Program-made: the position numbers and the translations under genes
Origin: Cylindrospermopsis curvispora GIHE-G1
Lineage (GTDB): Bacteria > Cyanobacteriota > Cyanobacteriia > Cyanobacteriales > Nostocaceae
NCBI RefSeq assembly: GCF_014489415.1
Contig: NZ_CP060822.1
Location: 1,436,311 to 1,500,310 of the forward strand
Direction of reading: 5' to 3'
Length of the DNA: 64,000 nt
Notes under the pieces: model-generated
Databases searched by the model: none
The model's input: the letters and a program-made list of their open reading frames with translations, nothing else
What the model was told of the DNA's origin: nothing
In this document: positions 9,957 through 18,137 of the stretch, piece by piece
Layout: each line of letters opens with the position of its first letter
Position numbering within the stretch: the first letter of the stretch is position 1

Positions 9957-10135
9957 ATCATGGGGGAAAAATTATTTTGAATTGGTATTTCTTTAAAGGT
10001 TTCAATCAAGAATTTCCTTTTCATCATGATGATCCCCAATTGCTAAATAGGTTTTTCCGGACTTTGCAAACTAAATTTATAGAAGTTTTTCACCCCTATC
10101 CTATGAATGCTCGTTGTTATCAAAAATGGTCCTAA
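9938..10135 (+). pseudogene. Unrecognised 3' gene remnant
   Basis: 65 codons overlapping the end of the GT4 remnant in another frame. The peptide has protein-like composition (IILNWYFFKGFNQEFPF early on, HPYPMNARCYQKW at the end) rather than the composition of a random frame, and it ends directly against the convergent ldcA stop codon. I do not recognise the family. It is probably the C-terminal remnant of a gene fused to the debris by deletion; it could also be a small independent protein. Confidence 0.4.
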
Positions 10136-10136
10136 C

Positions 10137-11057
10137 TCAGAGAATTTCTAATGTTCCTTGCACCGCATCTAATCTTGCTCGTACTCCCACAGGTAAAGCA
10201 GCATTGGGACTGTCATGACCAAAAGGTAGGTCAGAAACAATAGGTATACCTAAATCAGATAGGCGATCGCACAAAACTTCGTGTATAGTCAAACTTGGTA
10301 TATTAGGGGGTGGTTCACAATTGGTAAACCCTCCCAAAGCAACACCTCTGACTTGACCAAGAATACCACTTAATCGCCATTGAGTCAACATTCTGTCAAT
10401 TCGATAAGGTGCTTCAGTAACATCCTCCAAAGCTAATATTACACCATCCATTGGTGGTAAAAGGGGTGTTCCTAAAAGATGGGTAGCTACAGTCAAATTT
10501 CCGGGAAGTAATATTCCTGTTACCTGACCACCTCCCCAACCTTTCCCCTGTAATTCCCGAATAGCTCTACCCTCTACCCAGTCAAATAACCTTTCAATTG
10601 ACCATGGTGGTTCATCACATAAAGTAGTCAGCACAGGTGCATGTACACCAGAAATTCCCCCTTTATATAGACTCCACAACAGAACGGTAATATCAGAGAA
10701 TCCAACTAGCCATTTTGGGTCTGGTGGATTTTGTTCCCAGTGCCAACTTTCCAAAATACGAGCAGTACCAAAACCCCCCCTAGCACAAATAATTCCGCGA
10801 CATTGGGGATCTTGCCATGCTGCACACAACTGGTGACGACGGTGGTCATCAGTGCCCGCGAGATAGCCATGTCGGTTTTCTATGTTGTCACTAATTTGAA
10901 CATTATAACCACGGTCTCGCCAAATTTTCACACCCTTTTCAAAAGCTGTAATTTCTCTGAGTCCACCACTGGGAGCAATCACACGTAATAGATCCCCCGG
11001 TTTCAGGGGAGATGGTAATAAAGTTGGAACAATCTTAGAGGAGTTTACATTGTGCAT
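10137..11057 (-). CDS. ldcA: Muramoyltetrapeptide (LD-) carboxypeptidase, S66 family
   Basis: 306 residues. S66 peptidases remove the terminal D-Ala from tetrapeptide stems in cytoplasmic peptidoglycan recycling. The catalytic elements expected for the family are visible: the nucleophile S121 in [10 protein letters not shown]211 in [15 protein letters not shown], and H281 in [10 protein letters not shown]. The [12 protein letters not shown] turn at about 91-102 is also typical. The ORF start overlaps the upstream aroC gene by 23 bp on the same strand, so the two are probably co-transcribed and translationally coupled. A partial copy of this gene lies about 1 kb away (9157-9270). Confidence 0.93.
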   Translation of the reverse strand: MHNVNSSKIVPTLLPSPLKPGDLLRVIAPSGGLREITAFEKGVKIWRDRGYNVQISDNIENRHGYLAGTDDHRRHQLCAAWQDPQCRGIICARGGFGTARILESWHWEQNPPDPKWLVGFSDITVLLWSLYKGGISGVHAPVLTTLCDEPPWSIERLFDWVEGRAIRELQGKGWGGGQVTGILLPGNLTVATHLLGTPLLPPMDGVILALEDVTEAPYRIDRMLTQWRLSGILGQVRGVALGGFTNCEPPPNIPSLTIHEVLCDRLSDLGIPIVSDLPFGHDSPNAALPVGVRARLDAVQGTLEIL

Positions 11058-12123
11058 AGTGTCTCAATAGATGATCACATAAAACCAAAGCTACCATTCC
11101 ATCTACCATAGGTACTGCACGGGGTAAAACACAAGGATCATGTCTTCCCTTTCCCGCTAAGACGGTTTCTTCCCCTTCCTTGGTGACTGTTTTTTGTTCC
11201 TTTCTAATAGTCGCAGTTGGTTTAAAAGCAACCCTTAAAATAATATTTTCACCATTAGAAATTCCCCCTTGAATTCCACCCGAACGGTTAGTAACAGTTC
11301 TAATATCACCATGGGGATCTATATAAAATTCATCATTATGTTCAAAACCCGTTAATAAAGTTCCTGCAAAGCCAGAACCAATCTCAAAACCTTTACTAGC
11401 AGGTAGAGACATAACAGCTTTGGCTAAATCAGCTTCCAACTTGTCAAAAACCGGTTCTCCTAAACCTTTGGGAACGTTGCGCACCACACACTCCACCACC
11501 CCACCAATGGAATTACCATCCCTACCGGTTTTCTCAATTAGTTCTATCATTTGGGGGGCAATTTCTGCGTCAGGACAACGGACAATATTGCTCTCCACGT
11601 CTGTTAGAGTGACAGTATTAGAGTCAACAGTTCCCTCCAAATCTTTAATACGTTTAACGTAAGCAATAATTTCCACACCTGCTACCTGACGCAAAATCTT
11701 CTTGGCGATCGCCCCTGCTGCTACCCTACCGATGGTTTCACGTGCGGAAGACCTACCACCACCCTGCCAATTTCTGAATCCATATTTAGCGTCGTAGGTA
11801 GCATCCGCGTGGGAGGGACGGTATTTTTCAGACATTTCGTCATAATCCTGGGAGCGGGTATCTTTATTCCTCACCAGAATGGCAATTGGTGTTCCTAGGG
11901 TCTTACCCTCAAATACCCCGGATAAAATTTCACAGCTGTCTGCTTCTTTGCGGGGTGTGGTGATTTTACTTTGTCCTGGTCTTCTTCTATCCAGTTCAAA
12001 TTGAATTTCTGCGGGAGAAATCTCCAGTCTAGGAGGACAACCATCAATTATAACTCCCACACCTCCACCGTGAGATTCACCAAATGTCGTAATTCGGAAA
12101 AGATGACCAAATGTGCTACCCAT
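11035..12123 (-). CDS. aroC: Chorismate synthase
   Basis: The last shikimate-pathway enzyme, converting 5-enolpyruvylshikimate-3-phosphate to chorismate with reduced FMN. The ATG at 12123 gives the canonical N-terminus [20 protein letters not shown]; an upstream extension of eight codons is possible but not found in the family. Further hallmarks are [13 protein letters not shown] (about 48-60), the [10 protein letters not shown] motif near 130 and [11 protein letters not shown] near 280. 362 residues is normal length. The 3' end overlaps the ldcA start by 23 bp. Confidence 0.97.
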   Translation of the reverse strand: MGSTFGHLFRITTFGESHGGGVGVIIDGCPPRLEISPAEIQFELDRRRPGQSKITTPRKEADSCEILSGVFEGKTLGTPIAILVRNKDTRSQDYDEMSEKYRPSHADATYDAKYGFRNWQGGGRSSARETIGRVAAGAIAKKILRQVAGVEIIAYVKRIKDLEGTVDSNTVTLTDVESNIVRCPDAEIAPQMIELIEKTGRDGNSIGGVVECVVRNVPKGLGEPVFDKLEADLAKAVMSLPASKGFEIGSGFAGTLLTGFEHNDEFYIDPHGDIRTVTNRSGGIQGGISNGENIILRVAFKPTATIRKEQKTVTKEGEETVLAGKGRHDPCVLPRAVPMVDGMVALVLCDHLLRHYAQCKLL

Positions 12124-12807
12124 GTTATTGAGAAAATACTTTCTCAACCAATTGTACCACTTCTCTCAATATACAAGGTTGGGTTGAGGAGCGAAAGTGG
12201 TACTGATTCCTTTTGGAGAGTGGAACTAGTTGGCGATCGCCTGTATGGTTAAATAGCGTACAATGGCATGATTACCCATATCTTCTCTTTAATCCAAACA
12301 ACGGAAATAATCCCAGGTCTTACCATAGTCTTCTATCCTATCACCTTCTGAATTAGTAGATCTGGTAAGAGATGAAGTTCAAAAAATGGTTCAAAATTAT
12401 CGAGAAAAATAACTCATGACATCTAAATACTGTAATATTATAAGAACAGGTTCTAAGATGTCGCCAGGCGTTGATCACGAACGTATTGTGTTCTCTCTTT
12501 ACATTTGTGATATCTATAGGTGCGATCGCCTGTCTGATAAAACTGAAAAACACAATTTTTCCCGTTTTGCATCTACCCCAGGGTAGATTGTTAGCAAGAG
12601 TAATAAAAGCCAGCTCCCTATGGGAGTGCTTCGCGATCGCCCATCTGAGAAAAACTACTGTTATCAAATCAGTTTGCTAATATTCCAGGTTGAGTTTCCT
12701 TTCGGAAACTCAACGTGAGATATAAATGCGATTGCCAAGCACCCACTACACAAGATGACTCTGATATATCTCTAACTCATGGGAAGACCCACGAGTTAAG
12801 TAGAAAA
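12124..12807. other. Intergenic region with repeats, no convincing gene
   Basis: About 680 bp between aroC and the next credible gene. It holds three HIP1 or near-HIP1 sites, a REP-like palindrome (CTCCCTATGGGAGTGCTTCGCGATCGC around 12614 in outline), and a perfect 11-bp hairpin at 12689-12714. Several short frames on both strands have no recognisable protein character. Confidence 0.6.
12689..12714. repeat. Perfect 11-bp inverted repeat
   Basis: GTTGAGTTTCC and GGAAACTCAAC are separated by a TTTC loop. It resembles the GTTGGG...CCCAAC stems of the palindromic element family seen at 3048 and 13630, so it is probably a degenerate member rather than a terminator; no T-run follows. Confidence 0.7.
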
Positions 12808-13059
12808 CTAATTAATCACAATATGTCTTACCAGAATACTCATCACTTCCCCAGAATTACCAGTTGGCGTCAGATCACTCCAATCAGTTGCATTGGCATA
12901 ACCAAGCACGTGTAGATAGTGAATCGTACTAATTACCGTCTTTTTCGACCCGATCAACAGATGTTTTAGTGGTTCCCGGTGACTAGCTTGTGAAACCACC
13001 CTAGAGTCAACCACTCCAGTATCATCAATGCTGCTGATGAAATTTCTAATTTGTGCCAT
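12808..13059 (-). CDS. Small hypothetical protein
   Basis: 83 residues beginning MAQIRNFISSIDDTGVVDSR. The composition is protein-like (segments REPLKHLLIGSKK, TIHYLHVLGYAN and SDLTPTGNSGEVMSIL), and an AGAGG sequence lies about 11 bases before the ATG. I recall similar short proteins in other cyanobacteria but cannot name a function; no membrane segment or known motif is visible. It stands alone between repeat-rich regions. A large inverted repeat (13085-13129) lies just upstream and may influence its expression. Confidence 0.6.
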   Translation of the reverse strand: MAQIRNFISSIDDTGVVDSRVVSQASHREPLKHLLIGSKKTVISTIHYLHVLGYANATDWSDLTPTGNSGEVMSILVRHIVIN

Positions 13060-13084
13060 AATTTATTTGCCTCTATTTTGGGGT

Positions 13085-13129
13085 GTAAGGTGATCGAGAC
13101 TTCCTGTTAAGAAATAGAGATCACCTTAC
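13085..13129. promoter_or_regulatory. 11-bp inverted repeat upstream of the 83-residue gene
   Basis: GTAAGGTGATC and GATCACCTTAC flank a 23-base spacer and are followed on the plus strand by a run of six T. On the plus strand it would look like a terminator, but no plus-strand gene precedes it. On the minus strand it lies 26 bp before the start codon of the small gene, where it could be an operator or leader hairpin. Role is inference. Confidence 0.45.
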
Positions 13130-13326
13130 TTTTTTCTAATTATAAAACTACTTGAACAGACATGCAATAGGTTTACACAAAATAATTAATAATTTTTGTA
13201 AAGTCTTGCGACTTGTCAAGCATAAATGCAAAACGCAAGAATCTCGCACTCACTCAGTTGCAGTAAAAGTAATGCGATCGCACGTCTTGTCTGTTATCGC
13301 AAAAGATTACCCAACCCAGCCAACAG

Positions 13327-13562
13327 TAAGTTGGCTTGATAAAACCCAATTTACATTACACTGTATTGGAATCCGCTCAAAAATATCTATGTACCCGCGC
13401 GCCGATTTTTTTTAATGTGGGGGGTTGATTATTTACCTTTGGATGTGATACCTTGATAATAGAAATCTGTGCAATTTTTTTAAAAATGCCAATACTCCAT
13501 TATTACACTACTATACTACCATATTTCCAGCCCTTTAATCATAAAAAAACTTATCTTGCTTG
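13327..13562 (+). repeat. Interspersed repeat family B, complete copy
   Basis: About 235 bp of AT-rich DNA. The first 130 bp recur as a near-identical direct repeat at 13820-13950, and a diverged copy of the whole occurs in inverted orientation at 22258-22490. The best conserved core is a CGCGCCGATTTTTTTT block followed by GGGGGGTTGATTATTTACC, then GATAATAGAAATCTGTGC further on. No coding frame is conserved between copies, so it is a non-coding interspersed element of unknown type. Confidence 0.75.
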
Positions 13563-13629
13563 CCGCGAAACATAATTTTTTCTTATTGTTTATCAGGCGA
13601 TTGCAAAGCACGCCCTATGGGAGATCGCG

Positions 13630-13819
13630 AGAGGACTCGTAGGTTGGGTTGAGGAACGAAACCCAACACACCCACGGGATATAAACACTCGCCATGGTAG
13701 CAATTACCCGTTATTGTTTGAATTAATCCACACCTGGAGACTGTCCGTGGGGGAGACCGGGAATCAATTCCCGGTCTCAAAGCTCAAGTCGGTTAAAACC
13801 GACTAGTTTCGTCACGTTG
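13630..13819 (-). repeat. Palindromic element family A, inverted copy
   Basis: Reverse-complement counterpart of 3048-3164 and of the Uma2 spacers: GGTTGGGTTGAGGAACGAAACC, the hairpin GAGACCGGGAA-TCAA-TTCCCGGTCTC (13753-13778), and GTCGGTTAAAACCGAC (13788-13803). The loop TCAA is the complement of TTGA in the other copy, confirming inversion. It is inserted between two copies of family B. Confidence 0.75.
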
Positions 13820-13952
13820 TAAGTTGGCTTGATAAAACCCAATTTACATTACACTGTATTGGAATCCGCTCAAAAATATCTATGTACCCGCGCGCCGATT
13901 TTTTTCAATATGGGGGGTTGATTATTTACCTTTGGATGTGATACCTTGATAA
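13820..13952 (+). repeat. Interspersed repeat family B, partial copy
   Basis: Direct repeat of the first 130 bp of 13327-13562, differing at a few positions (for example TTTCAATATGG against TTTTAATGTGG). It breaks off after GATACCTTGATAA, where unrelated sequence begins. Confidence 0.85.
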
Positions 13953-14011
13953 ACCTTAGCCTGTATTGTGAGAGCTTATTCTTTTCTGTATATGTATGTT
14001 ATTCTAGCAGA

Positions 14012-14596
14012 TTAAGTACCTATTTTACATTTAAGTATTTCAATATCTATAACTTGGTCATATTCTTTTTTATGAATTTTTTTGCTTGTGATGTCAATTT
14101 TTACTGTTGAGATGAACTCTTTAAAATCTGCGTTCATAGTTAGTTTGTTGATTGTCTCCCAGTCAAGTACTTCACGATACTTTGCAGGAAAAATAATTTC
14201 AGATGAGTGAGGGTCTTCAATATTTAATTGGATTACTCCAATTCCAAATGATGTTGAAAGTCGAGAAAGTTCGCTTCTAAATTCTTCTTCTTCGGAAACT
14301 TCAGCTGCGACTAAATAACTTTCGTTTGCCCAAGATGAGTTTGAAACTGTCTGGAAGAAACTCTCTCTTAAATTTCCAAAACTTAGTTCACGTTTAAGTT
14401 CAAATGATAAAAACCGGATTGAAATATTGCCTATTGATGAACTTAATTCATAAACCTCTTGTTTCCAGTCCTCAAGTGAAAAATAACAGCCAACAATGTC
14501 AGGGTGAACCCACTCGCCAAATTCTTTTTTTGAAGATTGGTAATGGTTAATTGTTTTGGTGTAACAATTTAAATGGTAGTAAGCGTAATAAGTCAA
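14012..14596 (-). CDS. HrgA-like (COG2958-type) protein, probably 5'-truncated
   Basis: The 194-residue frame opens with TTG, and the same frame extends upstream without an ATG to a stop near 14635, reading FDFLEKDLHPYLTYYAYY across the TTG. That phase-continuous sequence followed by KTINHYQSSKKEFGEWVHPDIVG resembles the core of HrgA/COG2958 proteins, which are often found near restriction-modification genes. The C-terminal half (LVAAEVSEEEEFRSELSRL, FGIGVIQLNIEDP, DWETINKL) also fits that family. The N-terminal region with its winged-helix part is missing, so it is probably a remnant, though translation from TTG remains possible. No methylase or nuclease partner is adjacent. Confidence 0.55.
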   Translation of the reverse strand: MTYYAYYHLNCYTKTINHYQSSKKEFGEWVHPDIVGCYFSLEDWKQEVYELSSSIGNISIRFLSFELKRELSFGNLRESFFQTVSNSSWANESYLVAAEVSEEEEFRSELSRLSTSFGIGVIQLNIEDPHSSEIIFPAKYREVLDWETINKLTMNADFKEFISTVKIDITSKKIHKKEYDQVIDIEILKCKIGT

Positions 14597-14700
14597 ATAT
14601 GGATGAAGGTCTTTTTCTAAAAAGTCAAACGGTGATTAATCTAAAAACTAGTGATAGGTCCAATACCTACCGTAATAGAATCCTTACTTTAATTTAGCAT

Positions 14701-14730
14701 ACTATACGCAAACCCTATCCGAACTACTGT
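14701..14730. repeat. Left copy of a 30-bp direct repeat flanking 14.7-15.9 kb
   Basis: ACTATACGCAAACCCTATCC followed by GAACTACTGT recurs at 15876-15905 with three differences. The two copies bracket the 167-residue orphan gene and the IS remnant. Confidence 0.8.
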
Positions 14731-14975
14731 GTTGGTATAAAGCTATAAGTAAAATCTATTAAGTGCGATCTCCCGCAGGGAGTGCTTCGCAATCGCTCAT
14801 AGCATACCATTGTGGTATATACTTGATTTGCATTTATAGATTTTTTGAGGTAAATCAATATGTTATTTATTTTTCCAAAAACAGTTCATAATTAAGTATA
14901 ACTACTATAGTAGTTATAATCTTATATAAGTTAGTATTATTCTACATAAGATTTTGGATACAAAGGTATTTTTCT
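14731..14975. other. Intergenic region with REP-like palindrome and possible promoter
   Basis: A palindromic block GCGATCTCCCGCAGGGAGTGC (about 14764-14796) of the same type as those near 535, 3010 and 12614 lies here. Closer to the gene, TTAAGT (14892) and TATAAT (14915) are spaced 17 bp apart and could be a sigma-70-type promoter for the gene starting at 14976. Confidence 0.45.
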
Positions 14976-15479
14976 ATGTCAAATTTCAAGTTTTCCAAAA
15001 GTCATAATCCTGAACTAGATGCTGCACGAATACAGCATGATAGCTTACCCAAAACTGAATATGGTAAAGGTGAGAAATTGTCAAAAGAAAAGCTGGAGCA
15101 AGATAAAAAGAAAAGTTATGAGAAAAGTTACCGATTGGGACAGCTTTTATATTCCGCTGTACAGGAACATTACTCTTACTTAGAACAAGCCAAATTTCTT
15201 GATAGTCTTATAAAAGTGATAACACATCTTGGTGATAACGCCAGGATATTTCCTGATATGGACTATGATGATATTTGGTATACAGATTACTATGACCTCA
15301 TAGAATTGGCTAAAGATATGGGTCTAGGAGATTATACCTTACCTCACTGGCCTGAAGAATCAAACCCATTTCATCGCTATTTAGAACTAACGACTTCTGA
15401 TTTAGTTCAAATAACTCTGATTTTTGTAAAAGAGGCTGTAATTGACGAATATAAGTTTGGAGCAGATTTGAATAGTTAG
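14976..15479 (+). CDS. Hypothetical protein
   Basis: 167 residues, not recognised. The N-terminal third is lysine- and glutamate-rich (KTEYGKGEKLSKEKLEQDKKK) and probably disordered or helical. The rest looks like a compact alpha-rich domain with an acidic aromatic stretch (FPDMDYDDIWYTDYYDLIE, about 93-111). No signal peptide or membrane segment. The stop codon falls within a few bases of an IS remnant, so the natural C-terminus may have been altered by that insertion. The gene sits in an accessory segment bracketed by 30-bp direct repeats, suggesting acquisition. Confidence 0.6.
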   Translation: MSNFKFSKSHNPELDAARIQHDSLPKTEYGKGEKLSKEKLEQDKKKSYEKSYRLGQLLYSAVQEHYSYLEQAKFLDSLIKVITHLGDNARIFPDMDYDDIWYTDYYDLIELAKDMGLGDYTLPHWPEESNPFHRYLELTTSDLVQITLIFVKEAVIDEYKFGADLNS

Positions 15480-15859
15480 ATCCAGTATTTATTCAGAGAA
15501 ATTTTGGTTCTTGCGCCTGTTTTATGGAGAATTAATAGAAAAGTGCCAGTGTAATAAACTGCGTAAACGAAAATTAATGTCGAAATTCTTACATCAATAC
15601 CTGTATGGTTTAATCTTGTAAATAAGTCCCGCATACTTGTTAAACTATTATCCAAGGCATAAGCCAACCAACACTCAACATAAAGACGGCTGTTCAAAAC
15701 TGGATAATCATTTTTTGGTAACGGTCTGAGGATGTCCTTGACAATCTTGGGGAATGAATTTATGATCATTATCAAATCAATATTTTGATATAGGTTGCCC
15801 AAATTTTAATATATTTTGGGCAATTTTTATCACAAATTTCTTAACATTTAACACTTGTG
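15480..15859 (-). mobile_element. Internally deleted DDE-transposase IS remnant
   Basis: From about 15577 to 15859 the sequence matches the N-terminal coding region and outer end of the IS copy at 59022-59789 almost base for base (MGNLYQNIDLIMIINSFPKI against MGNPYQNIDLIMIINSFPKI). After the residues GIDVRIST the match stops and a short frame (FVYAVYYTGTFLLIL) joins on, so the catalytic middle is missing. The outer end reads TTGGGCAATTTTTATCACAA then TTTCTTAACATTTAACACTT in both copies. Confidence 0.8.
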
Positions 15860-15875
15860 GTAATTTACCAAAACT

Positions 15876-15905
15876 ACTATATGCAAAATCTATCCGAACT
15901 ACTGT
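15876..15905. repeat. Right copy of the 30-bp direct repeat
   Basis: Counterpart of 14701-14730 (CTATCCGAACTACTGT is identical in both). Too long for a normal IS target duplication, so it probably reflects a segmental duplication or the ends of a larger inserted segment. Confidence 0.8.
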
Positions 15906-16027
15906 CCTCAAGGCAATCTCTATGAAATGCGATCGCACGATGAATTCACAAGAAAATCGCCGAAAGGCACGGAAGCCACTTGGCTTTAGACAGGAAGTGC
16001 CAACGGCGAATTTATTCGCCTTGATAT

Positions 16028-16424
16028 TTAACCGTGATGCGGATCTTCAATATACCTTTTAATAACATCTGCTGAAACCTGTCCAGCAGTGGAATAAAAA
16101 TAACTATTAGTCCATAGGCTAGGAAGTTTAAGTAATTCAGGAAATTTTCGTCTTAACAAGCAAGATGACCGTCCTTTAAAAGCTTTAACCACTTGATTTA
16201 TAGCAACATCTGGTTGATGTTCTACAAATAAATGAATATGGTGCAACCTCAAGAGCGAGGATATCCCAGTCTTTTTCTTTGGCTAGTTCGTAAATTATCT
16301 GTCGAAGACATTTAGCTATCTCTCCAGATAATACCTTTTTTCGGCGTTTAGGTATCCATACAAGATGCACTACTGCATTACCTTTTGAGTGATTTCCTAT
16401 TCTGTATTCCAGTGTTGTCTTCAT
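16028..16424 (-). pseudogene. tnpA: IS200/IS605 Y1 transposase, frameshifted
   Basis: The N-terminal frame (16185-16424) reads MKTTLEYRIG...HLVWIPKRRKKVL and reaches LALEVAPYSF. The C-terminal frame (16028-16252) resumes at HHIHLFVE, the HUH metal motif, and contains GQVSADVIKRYIE with the catalytic tyrosine. The expected join is LEV-x-P-x-HIHLFVE, so a single-base frameshift near 16240 splits the gene. All catalytic residues are still encoded, but in two frames. Confidence 0.88.
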
Positions 16425-16473
16425 ATTGTTTCGTGGCTGCTATTGACAAGTAAATCATATCTCAACTATACTT

Positions 16474-17354
16474 TTGAAATCAACAAACATTGAAGGTCGA
16501 ACAATGTACGGATGCCAACAAGTTCTTATCAAGTCCGATAAATCAATAACAGCCATATTGGAGTACCTCTGCACAGAAGCTAAAAAGCTGACAAATTGTG
16601 GCGTTTACTATTCTAGGCAGATGTACTTTAAAACTGGTTATATTCCTAGTAGAGCAGATTTGCATAAACAACTAGAAACTTATCAGAAAAACGTTCATTT
16701 GTTTCTAATCTGGGAACATCATTTATTGTTGATGGACTTCATTTAAAAAGTTTAAATCAGTGGTACAACAAATCAGTAGCTAAACTTAAAAGTGATAAAC
16801 CGCAGGGTTTTTGGTCTAACAGATTAGCTGCTATTACCGAAAAAAGAAACCGACAAATGCGTGATGCAGTTAACAAAGCTGCAAGAATAGTCGTTAACCA
16901 CTGTATTGAAAATAAGATTGGTGCTATTGTTTTTGGATGGAATAAAGGACAAAAAGATAGTATTGATTTGGGGTCTAAAAACAATCAGAAGTTTGTCCAA
17001 ATTCCCACAGCAAGATTAAAAGACCGTATTGCTCAATTATGTAAACAATACGGAATAGATTTTATTGAAACAGAAGAATCATACACTTCTCAATCATCGT
17101 TTTTTGATTGCGACAATATACCTAAATTCGGTGAAAAACCCGAAGGGTGGGAAGCAAGCGGGAAACGAGTTAGTCGTGGAGTATATGAAACTTCTGATGG
17201 GTTCAAAATTAATGCGGACTGTAATGGTGCTGCTAATATTTTGAAAAAAGTAGCGGTGATGCTAGGAATTGATCTTAGCGGAATCAGTAGAGACTGTTTA
17301 AGCCAGCCTCAGAAAGTTCGTTTATGGACTCTTCAGAAATCTCCGTGTCTTTAG
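16474..17354 (+). pseudogene. tnpB: TnpB (IS605 OrfB) with an internal deletion removing RuvC-I
   Basis: N-terminal frame 16474-16746 carries the start of a TnpB (LTNCGVYYSRQMYFKTGYIP). The downstream part continues in another frame (SNLGTSFIVDGLHLKSLNQW from about 16710, then the ORF to 17354). The C-terminal part retains RuvC-II (ETEESYTS, followed by SSFFDCDNIP) and RuvC-III (INADCNGAANIL). The region between residue about 75 and SNLGTSF is missing; in intact relatives it holds the wedge domain and the first RuvC aspartate. About 270 residues remain of roughly 400. The RNA-guided nuclease activity must be lost. Confidence 0.85.
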
Positions 17355-17365
17355 ACCGGAGAAGC

Positions 17366-18040
17366 TTAATGCTCAGGGAGAATTTGACCTTGATGTAGTT
17401 TAGCCACCATTTCAGCACGAGCAGAAACACCCAACTTTTTAAACATTCTTTTAAGTGACTGCTTAACCGTATTTTGACTAATCCAAAGTTGGCTGGCAAT
17501 TTCCCCATTTGTTAACCCCTGGGCAACTAATTCAGCAATTTCTAACTCCCTAGCAGTTAAAGGACATTCAGTAATGGGCTTGACCATATTCCACTTGGCT
17601 TGGAGAGTGGCAATTTTTGCTGATAAATGGATACATAAAGCACTTAAATCAGCTAAATCATTATTGTTAAAGGGAGGACTGCCAGGATCTCGGGCAAAAT
17701 TAAGAGTTCCCACCAGTCTACCATCACAAACTATGGGACCTGTCATCACGTGTTCATGGCGAGTACAAAAGTTTTTCCAGTCTTCCGGAGCCAAGACTAA
17801 CAGTTCATGGGTAGGTGCATGACGTTCTACAACATAACTCCCCACAGGATTGGCCTCCAAACAAACCGCAGGAATTTCTGGAATTTCTATTCCCGTCAAG
17901 AACTGCTGTTCAATAAAGGAAATACCCCAATGGTGCACACCAAAATGTAAGCTAATAGTTTCCATAAGAGCTTGTTGTAATTCCTGCTCGGTTTCAACAT
18001 GGGCTATTGCTTCAAAAATAGAGTGGAGTGTTTTAGCCAT
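17366..18040 (-). CDS. LuxR-family transcriptional regulator with GAF-like sensor domain
   Basis: 224 residues. Residues about 5-145 look like a GAF domain (HHWGISFIEQQFLTG, TGPIVCDGRLVGTLNFARD). Residues about 158-220 form a LuxR/GerE helix-turn-helix: LTARELEIAELVAQGLTNGE, ISQNTVKQSLKRMFKKLGVS. The ligand is unknown. It diverges from the DUF3386 gene (97-bp intergenic region), a likely target or at least a promoter neighbour. Its stop codon abuts the right end of the IS605-type element, but the protein looks complete. Confidence 0.88.
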   Translation of the reverse strand: MAKTLHSIFEAIAHVETEQELQQALMETISLHFGVHHWGISFIEQQFLTGIEIPEIPAVCLEANPVGSYVVERHAPTHELLVLAPEDWKNFCTRHEHVMTGPIVCDGRLVGTLNFARDPGSPPFNNNDLADLSALCIHLSAKIATLQAKWNMVKPITECPLTARELEIAELVAQGLTNGEIASQLWISQNTVKQSLKRMFKKLGVSARAEMVAKLHQGQILPEH

Positions 18041-18137
18041 AAAAGTACCCAGTTGGGGACTATGCGAACCTAAAGATTAACTATATTCTAATATTATAAA
18101 TCACAAAAAGCTATTATTCAGCCAGAGGACAAGCATC

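Larger units (their letters stand above)
15950..17375. mobile_element. Inactivated IS605-type element (tnpA and tnpB divergent)
   Basis: A minus-strand Y1 transposase gene (tnpA) and a plus-strand tnpB diverge from a common 49-bp region, the arrangement of IS605/IS608-type elements. Both ends carry short hairpin-forming sequences containing CTTTAGAC (left near 15983: GGCTTTAGACAGGAAGTG; right near 17348: GTCTTTAGACCGGAGAAG), as expected for elements that transpose as single strands without terminal inverted repeats. Exact cleavage sites cannot be fixed. Both genes are broken, so the element is not autonomous. Its right end touches the 3' end of the luxR gene. Confidence 0.8.

Noticed and set aside
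12353-12915. Short ORFs on both strands between aroC and the 83-residue gene
   Set aside because: No protein-like composition, no ribosome-binding sites, and they overlap palindromic repeats.
13085-13129. Ordinary plus-strand terminator
   Set aside because: It has the hairpin and T-run, but no gene on the plus strand reads into it; listed instead as an inverted repeat of unknown role.
13152-13415. 87-codon plus-strand ORF
   Set aside because: Its 3' third is family B repeat sequence and the rest shows no coding character.
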